The notes beneath the pieces are model-generated. The model saw nothing but the letters and a program-made list of their open reading frames with translations, did not search any database and was not told where the DNA came from. Shown in pieces: positions 17,393-25,629 of a stretch of DNA of 64,000 nucleotides (positions are counted from its first letter, which is position 1; each line of letters starts with the position of its first letter). Position numbers and translations under genes: made by a program. Source of the DNA: an uncultured Oscillospiraceae bacterium (GTDB lineage Bacteria > Bacillota > Clostridia > Oscillospirales > Oscillospiraceae); assembly GCA_934565415.1 (NCBI GenBank), contig CAKTHQ010000007.1:1-64000 (forward strand), in the 5' to 3' direction.

Positions 17393-17752
17393 ATGAAAAC
17401 AAAACATTGGATCATTCTTATTGCAATCGTTTTGGTCCTGTCCCTGGGACTGGGCCTGTGGCTTCTGAAAGGCCAGCCGGAAAAGAAATATGTCACCGTC
17501 ATCCAGGACGGCAGGGTGACCATGACCCTGGATTTGTCCAAGAACCAGGTGCTGACGGTACAGGGGGCCAATGGCGGCACCAACACCATTGAGGTAAAGG
17601 ACAATAAAGTGGCCGTCACCCAGGCCAGCTGCCCGGACCATGTATGTATGGCCATGGGCTGGTGCGACAGCGGGATGCCCATCGCCTGCCTGCCAAACGG
17701 CCTGATTCTGACCTTCACGGAGGATGCCGGCATCGACGGCGCCGCCGGGTAA
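17393..17752 (+). CDS. membrane-anchored NusG domain II-like protein
   Basis: A 119-residue protein with a single N-terminal membrane segment (about 6-26), then a small beta domain matching the NusG_II pattern: YVTVIQDGRVTMTLDL, NTIEVKDNKVAVTQASCPDHVCMAMGWC and PIACLPNGLILTF. Proteins of this kind occur widely in Clostridia, often near quinone/electron-transport or Gx-type transporter genes, and their function is not established. The CPDHVC pair could be a redox or metal site. Here it lies directly after recQ, probably in the same transcript. Confidence 0.7.
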   Translation: MKTKHWIILIAIVLVLSLGLGLWLLKGQPEKKYVTVIQDGRVTMTLDLSKNQVLTVQGANGGTNTIEVKDNKVAVTQASCPDHVCMAMGWCDSGMPIACLPNGLILTFTEDAGIDGAAG

Positions 17753-17770
17753 TTTACCAATATTTACAGC

Positions 17771-17799
17771 TTGAAAAATGATTACATTTCGGTTACAAT
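17771..17799 (+). promoter_or_regulatory. sigma-A promoter of the three-Cys micro-gene
   Basis: TTGAAA (17771-17776) and TACAAT (17794-17799) with the ideal 17-bp spacing, about 40 bp before the short ORF. Confidence 0.65.
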
Positions 17800-17841
17800 T
17801 CATCCTGTCCTCGCGAGACGAAATCCAATAAGGAGGCCAAG

Positions 17842-17907
17842 ATGATGCGTTTTAATTTCTGCGGAATCTGGCAGATTCTGTGCCAGATGGCTGGTTTCGG
17901 CTGCTAA
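17842..17907 (+). CDS. 21-residue peptide with three evenly spaced cysteines
   Basis: A short ORF starting at an ATG after AAGGAGG (17830-17836) and encoding a hydrophobic peptide with Cys7, Cys14 and Cys21, the last being the C-terminal residue. It has its own promoter and its own terminator, so it is a self-contained transcription unit of about 140 nt. I do not recognise the peptide. It could be a small secreted or modified peptide, a regulatory leader, or an mRNA-like small RNA. The birA promoter lies after its terminator, which argues against a simple attenuator of birA. Confidence 0.5.
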   Translation: MMRFNFCGIWQILCQMAGFGC

Positions 17908-17919
17908 AAAGAGACACAC

Positions 17920-17945
17920 GCTCCCCGGAAAACCGGGGAGCTTTT
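17920..17945 (+). terminator. terminator of the three-Cys micro-gene
   Basis: Perfect stem GCTCCCCGG/CCGGGGAGC with an AAAA loop, followed by TTTT. Confidence 0.75.
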
Positions 17946-17955
17946 GACGCTCTGA

Positions 17956-18008
17956 TTGTAAACCGAAATTAAAATATGGTTGACAAGAATAGAATCCCAT
18001 GGTACGAT
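17956..18008 (+). promoter_or_regulatory. BirA operator and birA-bioY promoter
   Basis: TTGTAAACC (17956-17964), 13 bases, GGTTGACAA (17978-17986) match the Firmicute BirA operator layout. The right half-site contains TTGACA (17980-17985) of a promoter whose -10 is TACGAT (18003-18008), spacing 17. Biotinyl-AMP-loaded BirA would block RNA polymerase, giving biotin-repressed, autoregulated expression. Confidence 0.8.
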
Positions 18009-18032
18009 GCCGGGGATGAAGAAGGTGATACT

Positions 18033-18995
18033 TTGACAACGAAAGACCGGGTGGTGACCTTGCTCTCTGCCTGCCGGGGGACCTACCTTTCCGGAGAAGA
18101 GCTGGCCCAGAGTCTGCAGGTTTCCCGGGCGGCGGTGTGGAAGGCAATTCAGGCGCTGCGGGAGGCGGGGTACCCCATCGAGGGAATTCCCAGCCGGGGC
18201 TATCGGCTGGTGTCTGCGGGAGATATTCTCTCCCTGGGCGGCATTGAAAGCCGGCTGTGCTTCCCGGACCACTGGCACCTGGAGGTCCTGGGGGAGGTCA
18301 GCTCCACAAACGCCCTGCTGCGGGCCCGGGCGGAAGCAGGGGCGCCGGACAGCACCGTGCTGGTGGCGGCCAGCCAGACCCTGGGCCGGGGACGGATGGG
18401 CCGGAAGTTTTATTCTCCGGCGGACACGGGGGTGTATCTCAGTGTCCTCATTCGCCGGGATTGGCCGCCAACGGCGGCAAGAGATCTGACCGTTTTGGCG
18501 GCAGTGGCAGCGGCAAGGGCGGCGGAAGCCCTCTCCTGCAGGGAGACCAAAATCAAATGGGTCAACGATATTTTCCTGGACGGGAAAAAGGTCTGCGGCA
18601 TTCTGACGGAGGCTGCCTTCCGGATGGAGGAAGGAACCCTGGACTATGCCGTGCTGGGGGTGGGCTTTAATGCCTATCGCCCCCCGGAGGGCTTCCCGGA
18701 GACGCTTGCCCAGGTGGCGGGATCGGTTTATGAATCTGCCCGGGAAGAGGGCAGGAACGCTCTGACGGCGGTATTTTTGAATGAACTGGAAAACTGCCTG
18801 CTGTTCCCGGTGGAGGCCAGGCAGGAGTACCGCAGGCGGAGTATGGTTTTGGGCAGGAAAGTTCAAGTCCTGTCTCCCCAAGGAAGCCGCAGAGCCCAAG
18901 CCCTGGATCTGGACGAGCACTGCGGGCTCATTGTGGAGTATCCGGACGGTACCCGGGAGACATTGCGCTCCGGGGAGATCAGCCTGCGCCTGTAG
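18033..18995 (+). CDS. birA: biotin-[acetyl-CoA-carboxylase] ligase and biotin repressor
   Basis: A 320-residue bifunctional BirA. An N-terminal helix-turn-helix (about 3-60, GEELAQSLQVSRAAVWKAIQAL) is joined to the ligase domain, with GRGRMGR near 120 that binds biotin/ATP and KWVNDIFLDGKKVCGIL for catalysis, and an SH3-like C-terminal cap (QVLSPQGSRRAQALD). I place the start at TTG 18033 after AAGGTG: the open frame from 17976 runs through the promoter and operator and so cannot all be translated. It biotinylates carboxylase carrier proteins and represses biotin genes. bioY follows 103 bp downstream. Confidence 0.9.
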   Translation: MTTKDRVVTLLSACRGTYLSGEELAQSLQVSRAAVWKAIQALREAGYPIEGIPSRGYRLVSAGDILSLGGIESRLCFPDHWHLEVLGEVSSTNALLRARAEAGAPDSTVLVAASQTLGRGRMGRKFYSPADTGVYLSVLIRRDWPPTAARDLTVLAAVAAARAAEALSCRETKIKWVNDIFLDGKKVCGILTEAAFRMEEGTLDYAVLGVGFNAYRPPEGFPETLAQVAGSVYESAREEGRNALTAVFLNELENCLLFPVEARQEYRRRSMVLGRKVQVLSPQGSRRAQALDLDEHCGLIVEYPDGTRETLRSGEISLRL

Positions 18996-19098
18996 GGAAG
19001 GCTTTTGCTGCGGAAGCGTCCCCCCCAAAAAGGATCCCTTAGGAAATTGGTTCGCAGCGATATTTTATAACGCGGAAAAGAGAAAAGGAGAAAAGAGT

Positions 19099-19641
19099 AT
19101 GAACAAGAAAAAACTGACCACCCTGGATATGGCCTATATCGGCCTCTTCGCTTGCATTATGGCCATCTGCGCCTGGATTTCCGTTCCCGGCGAAATTCCC
19201 TTCACCCTGCAGACCATGGGTGTTTTCCTGGCGGTGGGACTGCTGGGGGGCAAACGGGGGACGCTGGCGGTCCTTGTATATGTGCTTCTCGGTGCGGTAG
19301 GCCTGCCGGTGTTCTCCGGGTTTACCGGCGGCATCGGACGGCTCATGGGCGCTACCGGCGGCTATATCCTGGGCTTTTTGGCCTCTGCCCTGATTATGTG
19401 GGCGGTAGAGAAGCTGCTGCCCAAGCAGCTGTGGGCGCTGGTGCTGGGCATGGTTCTGGGTCTCGCTGTCTGCTATGCCTTTGGCACCGTCTGGTTCCTG
19501 GTGGTGTATACCAAGGCCAAGGGGGCGATTTCCCTGATGTCCGTGCTGGGAATGTGTGTCATTCCCTATATCATTCCGGATCTGCTCAAGATTGCCCTGG
19601 CTCTGGTGCTGACCAAAACTCTGAAGCGGTTTGTGAAGTAA
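19099..19641 (+). CDS. bioY: biotin transporter S-component BioY
   Basis: A 180-residue membrane protein with about six helices and the BioY stretches PFTLQTMGVFLAVGLLGG, YVLLGAVGLPVFSGF and GATGGYILGF. It is the substrate-binding subunit of an ECF importer; the energising ATPases and EcfT are not in the window. AAGGAG precedes the ATG. Placement behind birA under the BirA operator fits uptake of biotin when it is scarce. No biotin-synthesis genes are seen, so the cell may depend on external biotin. Confidence 0.92.
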   Translation: MNKKKLTTLDMAYIGLFACIMAICAWISVPGEIPFTLQTMGVFLAVGLLGGKRGTLAVLVYVLLGAVGLPVFSGFTGGIGRLMGATGGYILGFLASALIMWAVEKLLPKQLWALVLGMVLGLAVCYAFGTVWFLVVYTKAKGAISLMSVLGMCVIPYIIPDLLKIALALVLTKTLKRFVK

Positions 19642-19684
19642 GGTGCCGTAAGGCAGCCTTAAAGCTCCGTTCATAGTTTCTCTC

Positions 19685-19713
19685 TTGTTTGCGCCTCAAA
19701 AATATGGTATACT
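19685..19713 (+). promoter_or_regulatory. promoter of the surface-protein gene
   Basis: TTGTTT (19685-19690), 17 bases, TATACT (19708-19713), with AAGGAGGA and the ATG shortly after. Confidence 0.6.
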
Positions 19714-19734
19714 GGGGGCAAAGGAGGAGATATT

Positions 19735-21102
19735 ATGCGTTTACGCAGGATGCTTCCCGCCTTGCTGGCGGTGCTGTTGACGGTCACCCTTGGGGTGTCG
19801 GCCTCATCCTGGGACAGCTCATGGGCACAGTCCGCTCCTACGGTGGAGGTGGAGTCCGTCGGCAGAACCCAGGTGGTGCTGAAAAAGATTACCGGGGGCT
19901 ATGGCGATGCGGAATACGCCTGGGGCTATACGGAGGCGGAACCGGATACCCAGTGGACCACCAAGCGGGTATTTATGGATTTGAAGCCCGGGGAAACCTA
20001 CTACTTTTTTGCCAGATTTGCCGGGGATGGGGAGTACGCCCCCTCTGAGCAAAGTGACCCGGTGCGGGTGGTAACGGAGTCGGAAAGCCAGGAACCGGAG
20101 GATATGGAAAATGTGTCCGTCCGGGATGTGACCAAGGTTTACGACGGCGAACCGGCAGAGGTTCAGGTGACCGTTCCCGGCGGGGCGTACATCTACTACC
20201 GGGAGGGGACTTCCGGGGACTATGACCTGGAGGAATTCCCGGAGTACACCGATGTGGGTACCTACAAGGTGGGCTACCGGGTGGAGATGTACGGCTATGG
20301 AGATGTAACCGGTACCGTCACCGTCAAAATCACCCCGGTTACGCCGACGGTTACTTTGGAAGACAAAACCCTGGGCTATACCGGCAAAAGCCAGAGTATG
20401 TACGGGGCCAAGGTTACCGGCATTGAAGGGGAGGCCTACAGCGGAACCGTTACCTATACATATTATTCGGACAGTGCCTGTACCCAGGGGGAGACCACCA
20501 CGGCCCCCAAGGACCCGGGAACCTATTATGTGATTGCCACTGCGGGGGCCAAGGGGAACTACGGAACGGCCAGCAGTGAGCCTGCCAAGCTGGTAATCCG
20601 GGAGGGCAGCGGCCTTACCGGGGACGCTGCAGCTTCCACCGGCTCCGGCGGCAGCAGCTATACCATTACGGCAACCTGCGGCGCAGGCGGCACACTGGAG
20701 CCATCCGGGGCGGTACCGGCCCCCAAGGGGAAGAATGTCAGCTTTACCGCCAAGCCGGAAAAGGGCTATGTGGTGGATGATGTTCTGGTAGACGGAAAAA
20801 GCATAGGCTCCGTAGGTGTATACACCTTCCGGAACATCCAGGGGGACCATACCATGGAGGTTACCTTCCGCCGGACTGTGGCGGAGACCACCGCACCTAC
20901 GGAAACCGCGACCGAGGAGCCGACGACGGCTCCAACAACTGAGGCGGCCGTGGAAACCACCCTGCCGCAACCCCAGGAGAAGCCCGCCAAAAAGGGAATG
21001 CCCATCATGATTCCCATTCTGCTGACGGTCCTGGCCTTCGGAGCCATCGGCGCCGGAATATATGTGTATAAAAAATACGGAGACGAAGAAGATATCTTCT
21101 AA
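19735..21102 (+). CDS. secreted, membrane-anchored surface protein with Ig-like repeats
   Basis: 455 residues: signal peptide 1-24, an FN3-like segment (about 35-115, ending QSDPVRVV), two MBG-type beta modules with VTKVYDGEPAEVQV and LEDKTLGYTGKSQSM (about 130-290), a module related to internalin B/Listeria-Bacteroides repeats (AKPEKGYVVDDVLVDGK, 325-385), a Thr/Glu/Pro-rich stalk (385-420) and a C-terminal membrane helix (about 424-447) before a charged tail. It lacks an LPXTG motif. This domain mix is common in clostridial cell-surface proteins of unknown role; a ligand cannot be named. Monocistronic, with its own terminator. Confidence 0.75.
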   Translation: MRLRRMLPALLAVLLTVTLGVSASSWDSSWAQSAPTVEVESVGRTQVVLKKITGGYGDAEYAWGYTEAEPDTQWTTKRVFMDLKPGETYYFFARFAGDGEYAPSEQSDPVRVVTESESQEPEDMENVSVRDVTKVYDGEPAEVQVTVPGGAYIYYREGTSGDYDLEEFPEYTDVGTYKVGYRVEMYGYGDVTGTVTVKITPVTPTVTLEDKTLGYTGKSQSMYGAKVTGIEGEAYSGTVTYTYYSDSACTQGETTTAPKDPGTYYVIATAGAKGNYGTASSEPAKLVIREGSGLTGDAAASTGSGGSSYTITATCGAGGTLEPSGAVPAPKGKNVSFTAKPEKGYVVDDVLVDGKSIGSVGVYTFRNIQGDHTMEVTFRRTVAETTAPTETATEEPTTAPTTEAAVETTLPQPQEKPAKKGMPIMIPILLTVLAFGAIGAGIYVYKKYGDEEDIF

Positions 21103-21110
21103 AACAACAA

Positions 21111-21142
21111 GGGAGACGCCCATTTGCCGGGCGTCTCCCTTT
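21111..21142 (+). terminator. terminator after the surface-protein gene
   Basis: Stem GGGAGACGCC/GGCGTCTCCC then TTT; lies between this gene and the convergent capA. Confidence 0.8.
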
Positions 21143-21159
21143 CAAAATTGTAGGGCCGA

Positions 21160-22311
21160 TCAGAACGGATATTCCTGGGCGTTTTTTCCGAAGGTATAGT
21201 CGTCGTAAAGCTTCTGGCCCACCCGGCTGTAGGCCTTGCTGTCTTCCGGGTAGAGGGTGGGCTGGTAGATGTTCTGGGGGGTGGAGCTGGACATACAGGC
21301 GGGCATGGGGGTCCGCTCGCCCAGAGTGACGGTGCCGTCCTCGTTCAGGGTTACGGTTTGCTGCATGATAAGGGTATCCATGTCGGAGGGGAAATCACTG
21401 GTGCCGGAGCAGAAGGAACCCAGGCTGTAGTAGATCAGGCCGTCGTGGTACTCTTCAACCTTCTGGACATGGTGGGGATGGGTACCGGCCACAATGTGGA
21501 AGCCTGCGTCAATCAGCTTCCGGCCCAGCTTTTTCTGGTCCGGGTTGACGACATAAGTATCCTCTCCGCCCCAGTGGGGCATGGCGATGAGAAGCTGGGC
21601 GCCCTCATCCTTCAGGGCCTGGACGGCGGCGTCAATATCATCCGTGGCGGCCTGGGAGCCGATGGCGTAGATACCCACTTTCAGACCGCGGCTTGTTGAA
21701 ATAACGGCGGTCTGGTCCTGGCAGACATAGGAGATGTTCTCGGCATCCAGGGCGCTTTCCGTCTGGTTCAGTCCCTCTTCGCCGTAGTCCATAATGTGGT
21801 TGTTGGCAAGACTTACCAGATCCACGCCGCCCAGACTTAAAATCTGAGCGTATTCCGGCTCCCCCTTATAGAGCCGGGCGCCGCCCTTGGTGGAAAAGTC
21901 TCCGGTTTTTAAGACGCATTCCAGATTGCCAAGAGTCAGGTCGTCGTTTTGCAGGACAGAGGCTACGTTTTTCAGGGGATAGCTGTAGTCATCGCCTACG
22001 ATGGCGGAAAAGGCGGAGGAGGCGGTGGCCATAAAGCCGTCGGAACCCAGGGTCAGGTTGCCAATAAAGCTCAGGGTATAGGTGCCGTAAAGGCTGGGCT
22101 CTGTTTCCGCAGGGGCTTCCGTGCCGGTGGGGGCCTCGGTGGCCTCCGTTTCTTCGGCGGCTGTTGGAGCGGCAGGGGCTTCCGTGGGTTTGGCTTGCAG
22201 GCTGGGGCCTTTCCCGGACGAACCCAGCTGCAGACCGATAAAGAAGCCCACACTTACCAGCACCGCGGCGGAGACGATGCCGATGAGCGCTTTTTTCAGA
22301 AAATCAAACAT
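21160..22311 (-). CDS. CapA family protein (PGA_cap metallophosphatase fold), membrane anchored
   Basis: 383 residues: an N-terminal membrane helix (7-29), a Thr/Glu/Ala/Pro linker (about 38-72), then the CapA domain with SFIGNLTLG, GNLECVL, SLANNHIMDYG, MPHWGGED and GTHPHHVQ, the metal-ligand motifs of this calcineurin-like fold. CapA of Bacillus takes part in poly-gamma-glutamate capsule export. No capB, capC or capE is nearby, so an envelope function in a different pathway is as likely. GGAGG lies ten bases before ATG; convergent with the surface protein. Confidence 0.82.
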   Translation of the reverse strand: MFDFLKKALIGIVSAAVLVSVGFFIGLQLGSSGKGPSLQAKPTEAPAAPTAAEETEATEAPTGTEAPAETEPSLYGTYTLSFIGNLTLGSDGFMATASSAFSAIVGDDYSYPLKNVASVLQNDDLTLGNLECVLKTGDFSTKGGARLYKGEPEYAQILSLGGVDLVSLANNHIMDYGEEGLNQTESALDAENISYVCQDQTAVISTSRGLKVGIYAIGSQAATDDIDAAVQALKDEGAQLLIAMPHWGGEDTYVVNPDQKKLGRKLIDAGFHIVAGTHPHHVQKVEEYHDGLIYYSLGSFCSGTSDFPSDMDTLIMQQTVTLNEDGTVTLGERTPMPACMSSSTPQNIYQPTLYPEDSKAYSRVGQKLYDDYTFGKNAQEYPF

Positions 22312-22418
22312 GGGGAGAACCTCCTTGACAGGTAAAATAAAAACCGCAGTCTGCGTGTAGTGGGGTGAGATACACCCCTATCCTATCACACAGGCTGCGT
22401 GAAATCAAGTATTCGGCT

Positions 22419-24248
22419 TTACTTCTGGGCCCGCTTCTTCATCAGGTTCCGCATACGCAGGGCGTGATCCAGCTCCCGCTTGCGGATACGCAGGCTCTTG
22501 GGGGTGCATTCCAGCAGCTCATCGTCTGCAAGGAACTCCAGGCACTGCTCCAGGGACATAATCTTGGGAGGCGTCAGCCGCAGAGCCTCGTCGGAACCGG
22601 CGGCACGCATATTTGTCAGCTGCTTTTTCTTGCACACGTTGACGGTCATGTCCTCATTCCGGCTGCACACGCCAACCACCATACCGGCATACACCGGGGT
22701 ACCGGCGCCAATGAACAGAGTGCCCCGCTCCTGGGCATTGAACAGGCCGTAGGAGCAGGCCTCACCGGACTCAAAGGCAATGAGGGAGCCCACCTGACGG
22801 CGCTCAATCTCACCCTTCATGGGGGCGTAGGAATCCAGCACGGAGGACATGATGCCCTCGCCCCGGGTATCGGTCAGGAACTCGTTCCGGTAGCCGAAGA
22901 GGCCCCGGGATGGAACCAGGAACTCCAGACGGTAGCGGCTGCCTACGGGGGTCATGCCCAAAAGGTCACCCTTCCGCTTGCCCATTTTTTCGATGACGGC
23001 GCCCATGCACTCTTCGGGCACATCAGCCACCATCCGCTCGATGGGCTCGCAGATTTTGCCGTCGATCTCTTTGGTCAGCACGCGGGGGGTGGATACGGAG
23101 AACTCGTAGCCCTCCCGGCGCATGGTCTCCATCAGAATGGACAGATGCATTTCGCCGCGGCCGGCCACGTTGAAGGCATCGGTGCCCTGCTCGGTAACGT
23201 GGAGGGAGACATCCTTCAGCAGTTCCTTCTCCAGCCGGTCCCGCAGGTTCCGGGAGGTGACGAACTTGCCTTCCTTACCGGCAAAGGGAGAATCGTTGAC
23301 GGCAAAGGTCATTTCGATGGTGGGGTCGGAAATCTTTACAAAGGGCAGGGGCTCTACCACTGCGGGGTCGCACAGGGTGCGGCCGATGGTAATATCCGCC
23401 ATGCCGGACAGGGCCACAATCTCGCCGGCGCTGGCCTCCTGAACGGGGACCTTCGCCAGGCCGTCGAAGGTGTACAGAGCAACCACCTTGCCCTTGGCCT
23501 TGTGGTCCGGGTCGTGATAGTCGCAGATGGCAACCTCCTGGTTCACCTTGATGGTGCCCCGCTCAATCCGGCCCACGGCAATCCGGCCCACATACTCGTT
23601 GTAGTCGATGGAGGACACCAGCAGCTGCAAGGGAGCGGCGGGGTCGCCCGTGGGAGGATCGATATAGTTGATGATGGTCTCAAACAGGGGAGTCAGGTCC
23701 TTGCCTACCTCATCGGGGCCGTAGGAAGCGGTGCCCTGGCGGCCGGAGCAGAAGATGGTGGGGGAATTGAACTGCTCATCGGTGGCGTCCAGGTCCAGCA
23801 GCAGCTCCAGCACCTCGTCCATGACCTCATGGACCCGGGCGTCGGGCTTATCCACCTTATTGACGGCCACGATGACCTTATGGCCCAGTTCCAGGGCCTT
23901 CTGCAGCACGAAGCGGGTCTGGGGCATGGGGCCCTCGGCGGCGTCTACCAGCAGGATAACGCCGTTGACCATCTTCAGAATTCGCTCCACCTCGCCGCCA
24001 AAGTCGGCGTGGCCCGGGGTATCCACGATGTTGATTTTGTAGTCTTTATAGTGTACGGAAGTATTCTTGGCCAGAATGGTAATGCCCCGCTCCCGCTCCA
24101 GGTCGCCGGAGTCCATGACCCGGTCCACAGTGGCCTGATTTTCCCGATAGATGCCGCCCTGCTTCAGCATTTCGTCAACCAGGGTGGTTTTGCCGTGGTC
24201 AACGTGGGCGATGATGGCAATGTTTCTGATCTTGTCCTGAGATGCCAT
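22419..24248 (-). CDS. typA: ribosome-associated GTPase TypA/BipA
   Basis: A 609-residue translational GTPase of standard length. The G motifs are AHVDHGKTTL (G1, near residue 15), RERGITI (G2), DTPGHADFGG (G3) and NKVDKP (G4), followed by elongation-factor-like domain II, an EF-G-like domain (GRGEMHLSILMETMRREGYEF) and the TypA-specific C-terminal domain. It binds ribosomes and supports growth under stress or low temperature. Monocistronic, ATG after GAAGGAG. Confidence 0.95.
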   Translation of the reverse strand: MASQDKIRNIAIIAHVDHGKTTLVDEMLKQGGIYRENQATVDRVMDSGDLERERGITILAKNTSVHYKDYKINIVDTPGHADFGGEVERILKMVNGVILLVDAAEGPMPQTRFVLQKALELGHKVIVAVNKVDKPDARVHEVMDEVLELLLDLDATDEQFNSPTIFCSGRQGTASYGPDEVGKDLTPLFETIINYIDPPTGDPAAPLQLLVSSIDYNEYVGRIAVGRIERGTIKVNQEVAICDYHDPDHKAKGKVVALYTFDGLAKVPVQEASAGEIVALSGMADITIGRTLCDPAVVEPLPFVKISDPTIEMTFAVNDSPFAGKEGKFVTSRNLRDRLEKELLKDVSLHVTEQGTDAFNVAGRGEMHLSILMETMRREGYEFSVSTPRVLTKEIDGKICEPIERMVADVPEECMGAVIEKMGKRKGDLLGMTPVGSRYRLEFLVPSRGLFGYRNEFLTDTRGEGIMSSVLDSYAPMKGEIERRQVGSLIAFESGEACSYGLFNAQERGTLFIGAGTPVYAGMVVGVCSRNEDMTVNVCKKKQLTNMRAAGSDEALRLTPPKIMSLEQCLEFLADDELLECTPKSLRIRKRELDHALRMRNLMKKRAQK

Positions 24249-24398
24249 AAAAAAGCTCCTTCGTATTTGTGTATATTATCAATTCTCAACAAAGAAATAT
24301 ACCACAATTCCTGCCCCATTGCAATCTTTTTCTCGTTTTGCAGATACAAAAGTTCACGAAATGCCTGGAAGGTTTTCGTGCATTTTGACACGGGGTAC

Positions 24399-25481
24399 TT
24401 ATTTTAGTGTTTCGCTGTGGTTGAGGACCAGGGTGCTGTACAAAAACAGCACATCGGCGTTTTCAAAGTCGATGACCCTTCCCAGGCGGTTGACGGGGAG
24501 ATATCGGATGTCCACCAGGGTAACCTCTTTGTAGCAGTCCAGAAAGTAGGGGGACAGGCTACTGCCAAAGGAATCCCGGAAGAGGATGAGTTTGCCTTCC
24601 CTGGCGGCGTTTTCGTTCGTCAGGGTGATGAGGGACAGGGAGCCGGAGAGGTAAAATTCGTAGGGGTCCCGGCTATCCAGCTTCCCGAAATCGTAGATAC
24701 CCATGGCCCGACTGTTTTCTCCGTCCCATACGGCGGCGGACTGAATGGCTGGAGAGATGACATAATACATCTTTTCCCCATCCTCCGGGAGGGCCGACTG
24801 CCCGGTGTAGACCCCTCGGAAGGAAATGCCGGTGTCCTCTACGGTAAAGTCGTCCCCGATTTCCTTTCCCATAGCCTTTGCCAAAGCCTGGGCGGTAGGC
24901 AGCAGCTGTTCCTGCCGCCAATGGGTATCCGTGCGATAGTAGCTATCCAAAGACAGGGTGGGGAAGATGTTTACATAATTTGCGGAATCGGCCTGCTCGA
25001 TCAGCCGGTTTACAAAGGCATCATAGTCCATCTTTGGGATGCCCTCTAAAAAGTATCCCTTATCGGGGATCACGGAGAGGTAAACCCGGTTGCTGCCGTC
25101 CAGATAGCGGCTGACTACCTCCTGGAATTTCCCGGCGGCATAGTCGGCAGAACTCAGGTTTTCCGGATATTCCAGCTGGGCCATAGTATCATTATTTACA
25201 TAAATATTATTATTGTCACTCCTGCCAAGGACCTTGGTCTGGAATACCGCTTTCAGGGTCCGAAAGCCCTCCCGCAGGGGAAACTGGTCCTGGGTGTAGC
25301 TTTCAAAGCCGGATGCAAAGCGCCCGGATAGGAAGCTCTGTGCCGTCAATTCCGGCCTCTGGGCCAGCTTCCGCCGCTCGGTCAGGGATTCGGCGTTGGG
25401 CGTATGGACCCAGCAGGCAATGGTGAGGGCAATAAAAAAGGCGGCGAACAGGAGGAAATATCGATTTTTGAATTGCTTCAT
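24399..25481 (-). CDS. DHHW family protein (AlgJ/AlgX-like SGNH acyltransferase partner)
   Basis: 360 residues with one N-terminal membrane helix (about 8-25) and an extracellular SGNH-like domain. The family motif is TDTHWRQ (Asp185, His187, Trp188), and FRDSFGSSLSPY near 305 gives the serine; together they resemble the AlgJ/AlgX active site. In such systems a membrane MBOAT protein passes acetyl groups across the membrane and the DHHW protein places them on an extracellular polymer. The MBOAT gene lies just upstream, separated only by a MITE-like repeat. The acceptor polymer is unknown. Confidence 0.8.
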   Translation of the reverse strand: MKQFKNRYFLLFAAFFIALTIACWVHTPNAESLTERRKLAQRPELTAQSFLSGRFASGFESYTQDQFPLREGFRTLKAVFQTKVLGRSDNNNIYVNNDTMAQLEYPENLSSADYAAGKFQEVVSRYLDGSNRVYLSVIPDKGYFLEGIPKMDYDAFVNRLIEQADSANYVNIFPTLSLDSYYRTDTHWRQEQLLPTAQALAKAMGKEIGDDFTVEDTGISFRGVYTGQSALPEDGEKMYYVISPAIQSAAVWDGENSRAMGIYDFGKLDSRDPYEFYLSGSLSLITLTNENAAREGKLILFRDSFGSSLSPYFLDCYKEVTLVDIRYLPVNRLGRVIDFENADVLFLYSTLVLNHSETLK

Positions 25482-25499
25482 GGGATACCTCCAATTGGT

Positions 25500-25606
25500 A
25501 AATAAGGATTTGAGGGGTTGATAGAGAAACTCCTTCCCCCCTCCTGCAGGAGGGGGGAAGAGCTTGCCTTCGGTACCTACCGTTTACCCCGTCAAATCCC
25601 CATTTG
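25500..25606. repeat. MITE-like palindromic element, copy B (107 bp, compact)
   Basis: This copy holds just the two outer arms joined at CCCCCCTCCTGCAGGAGGGGGG, without the large centre of copies A and C. Ends are AAATAAGGATTTG and TCCCCATTTG. It lies inside the AlgI-DHHW operon, between two co-directional genes, so it is transcribed as a strong hairpin there. Confidence 0.7.
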
Positions 25607-25629
25607 TCGAAGTGAATCTTTTCAGAAAA

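Noticed and set aside
22365..24407. 680-residue plus-strand frame over typA
   Set aside because: Reverse shadow of TypA; the minus-strand protein has all GTPase motifs.
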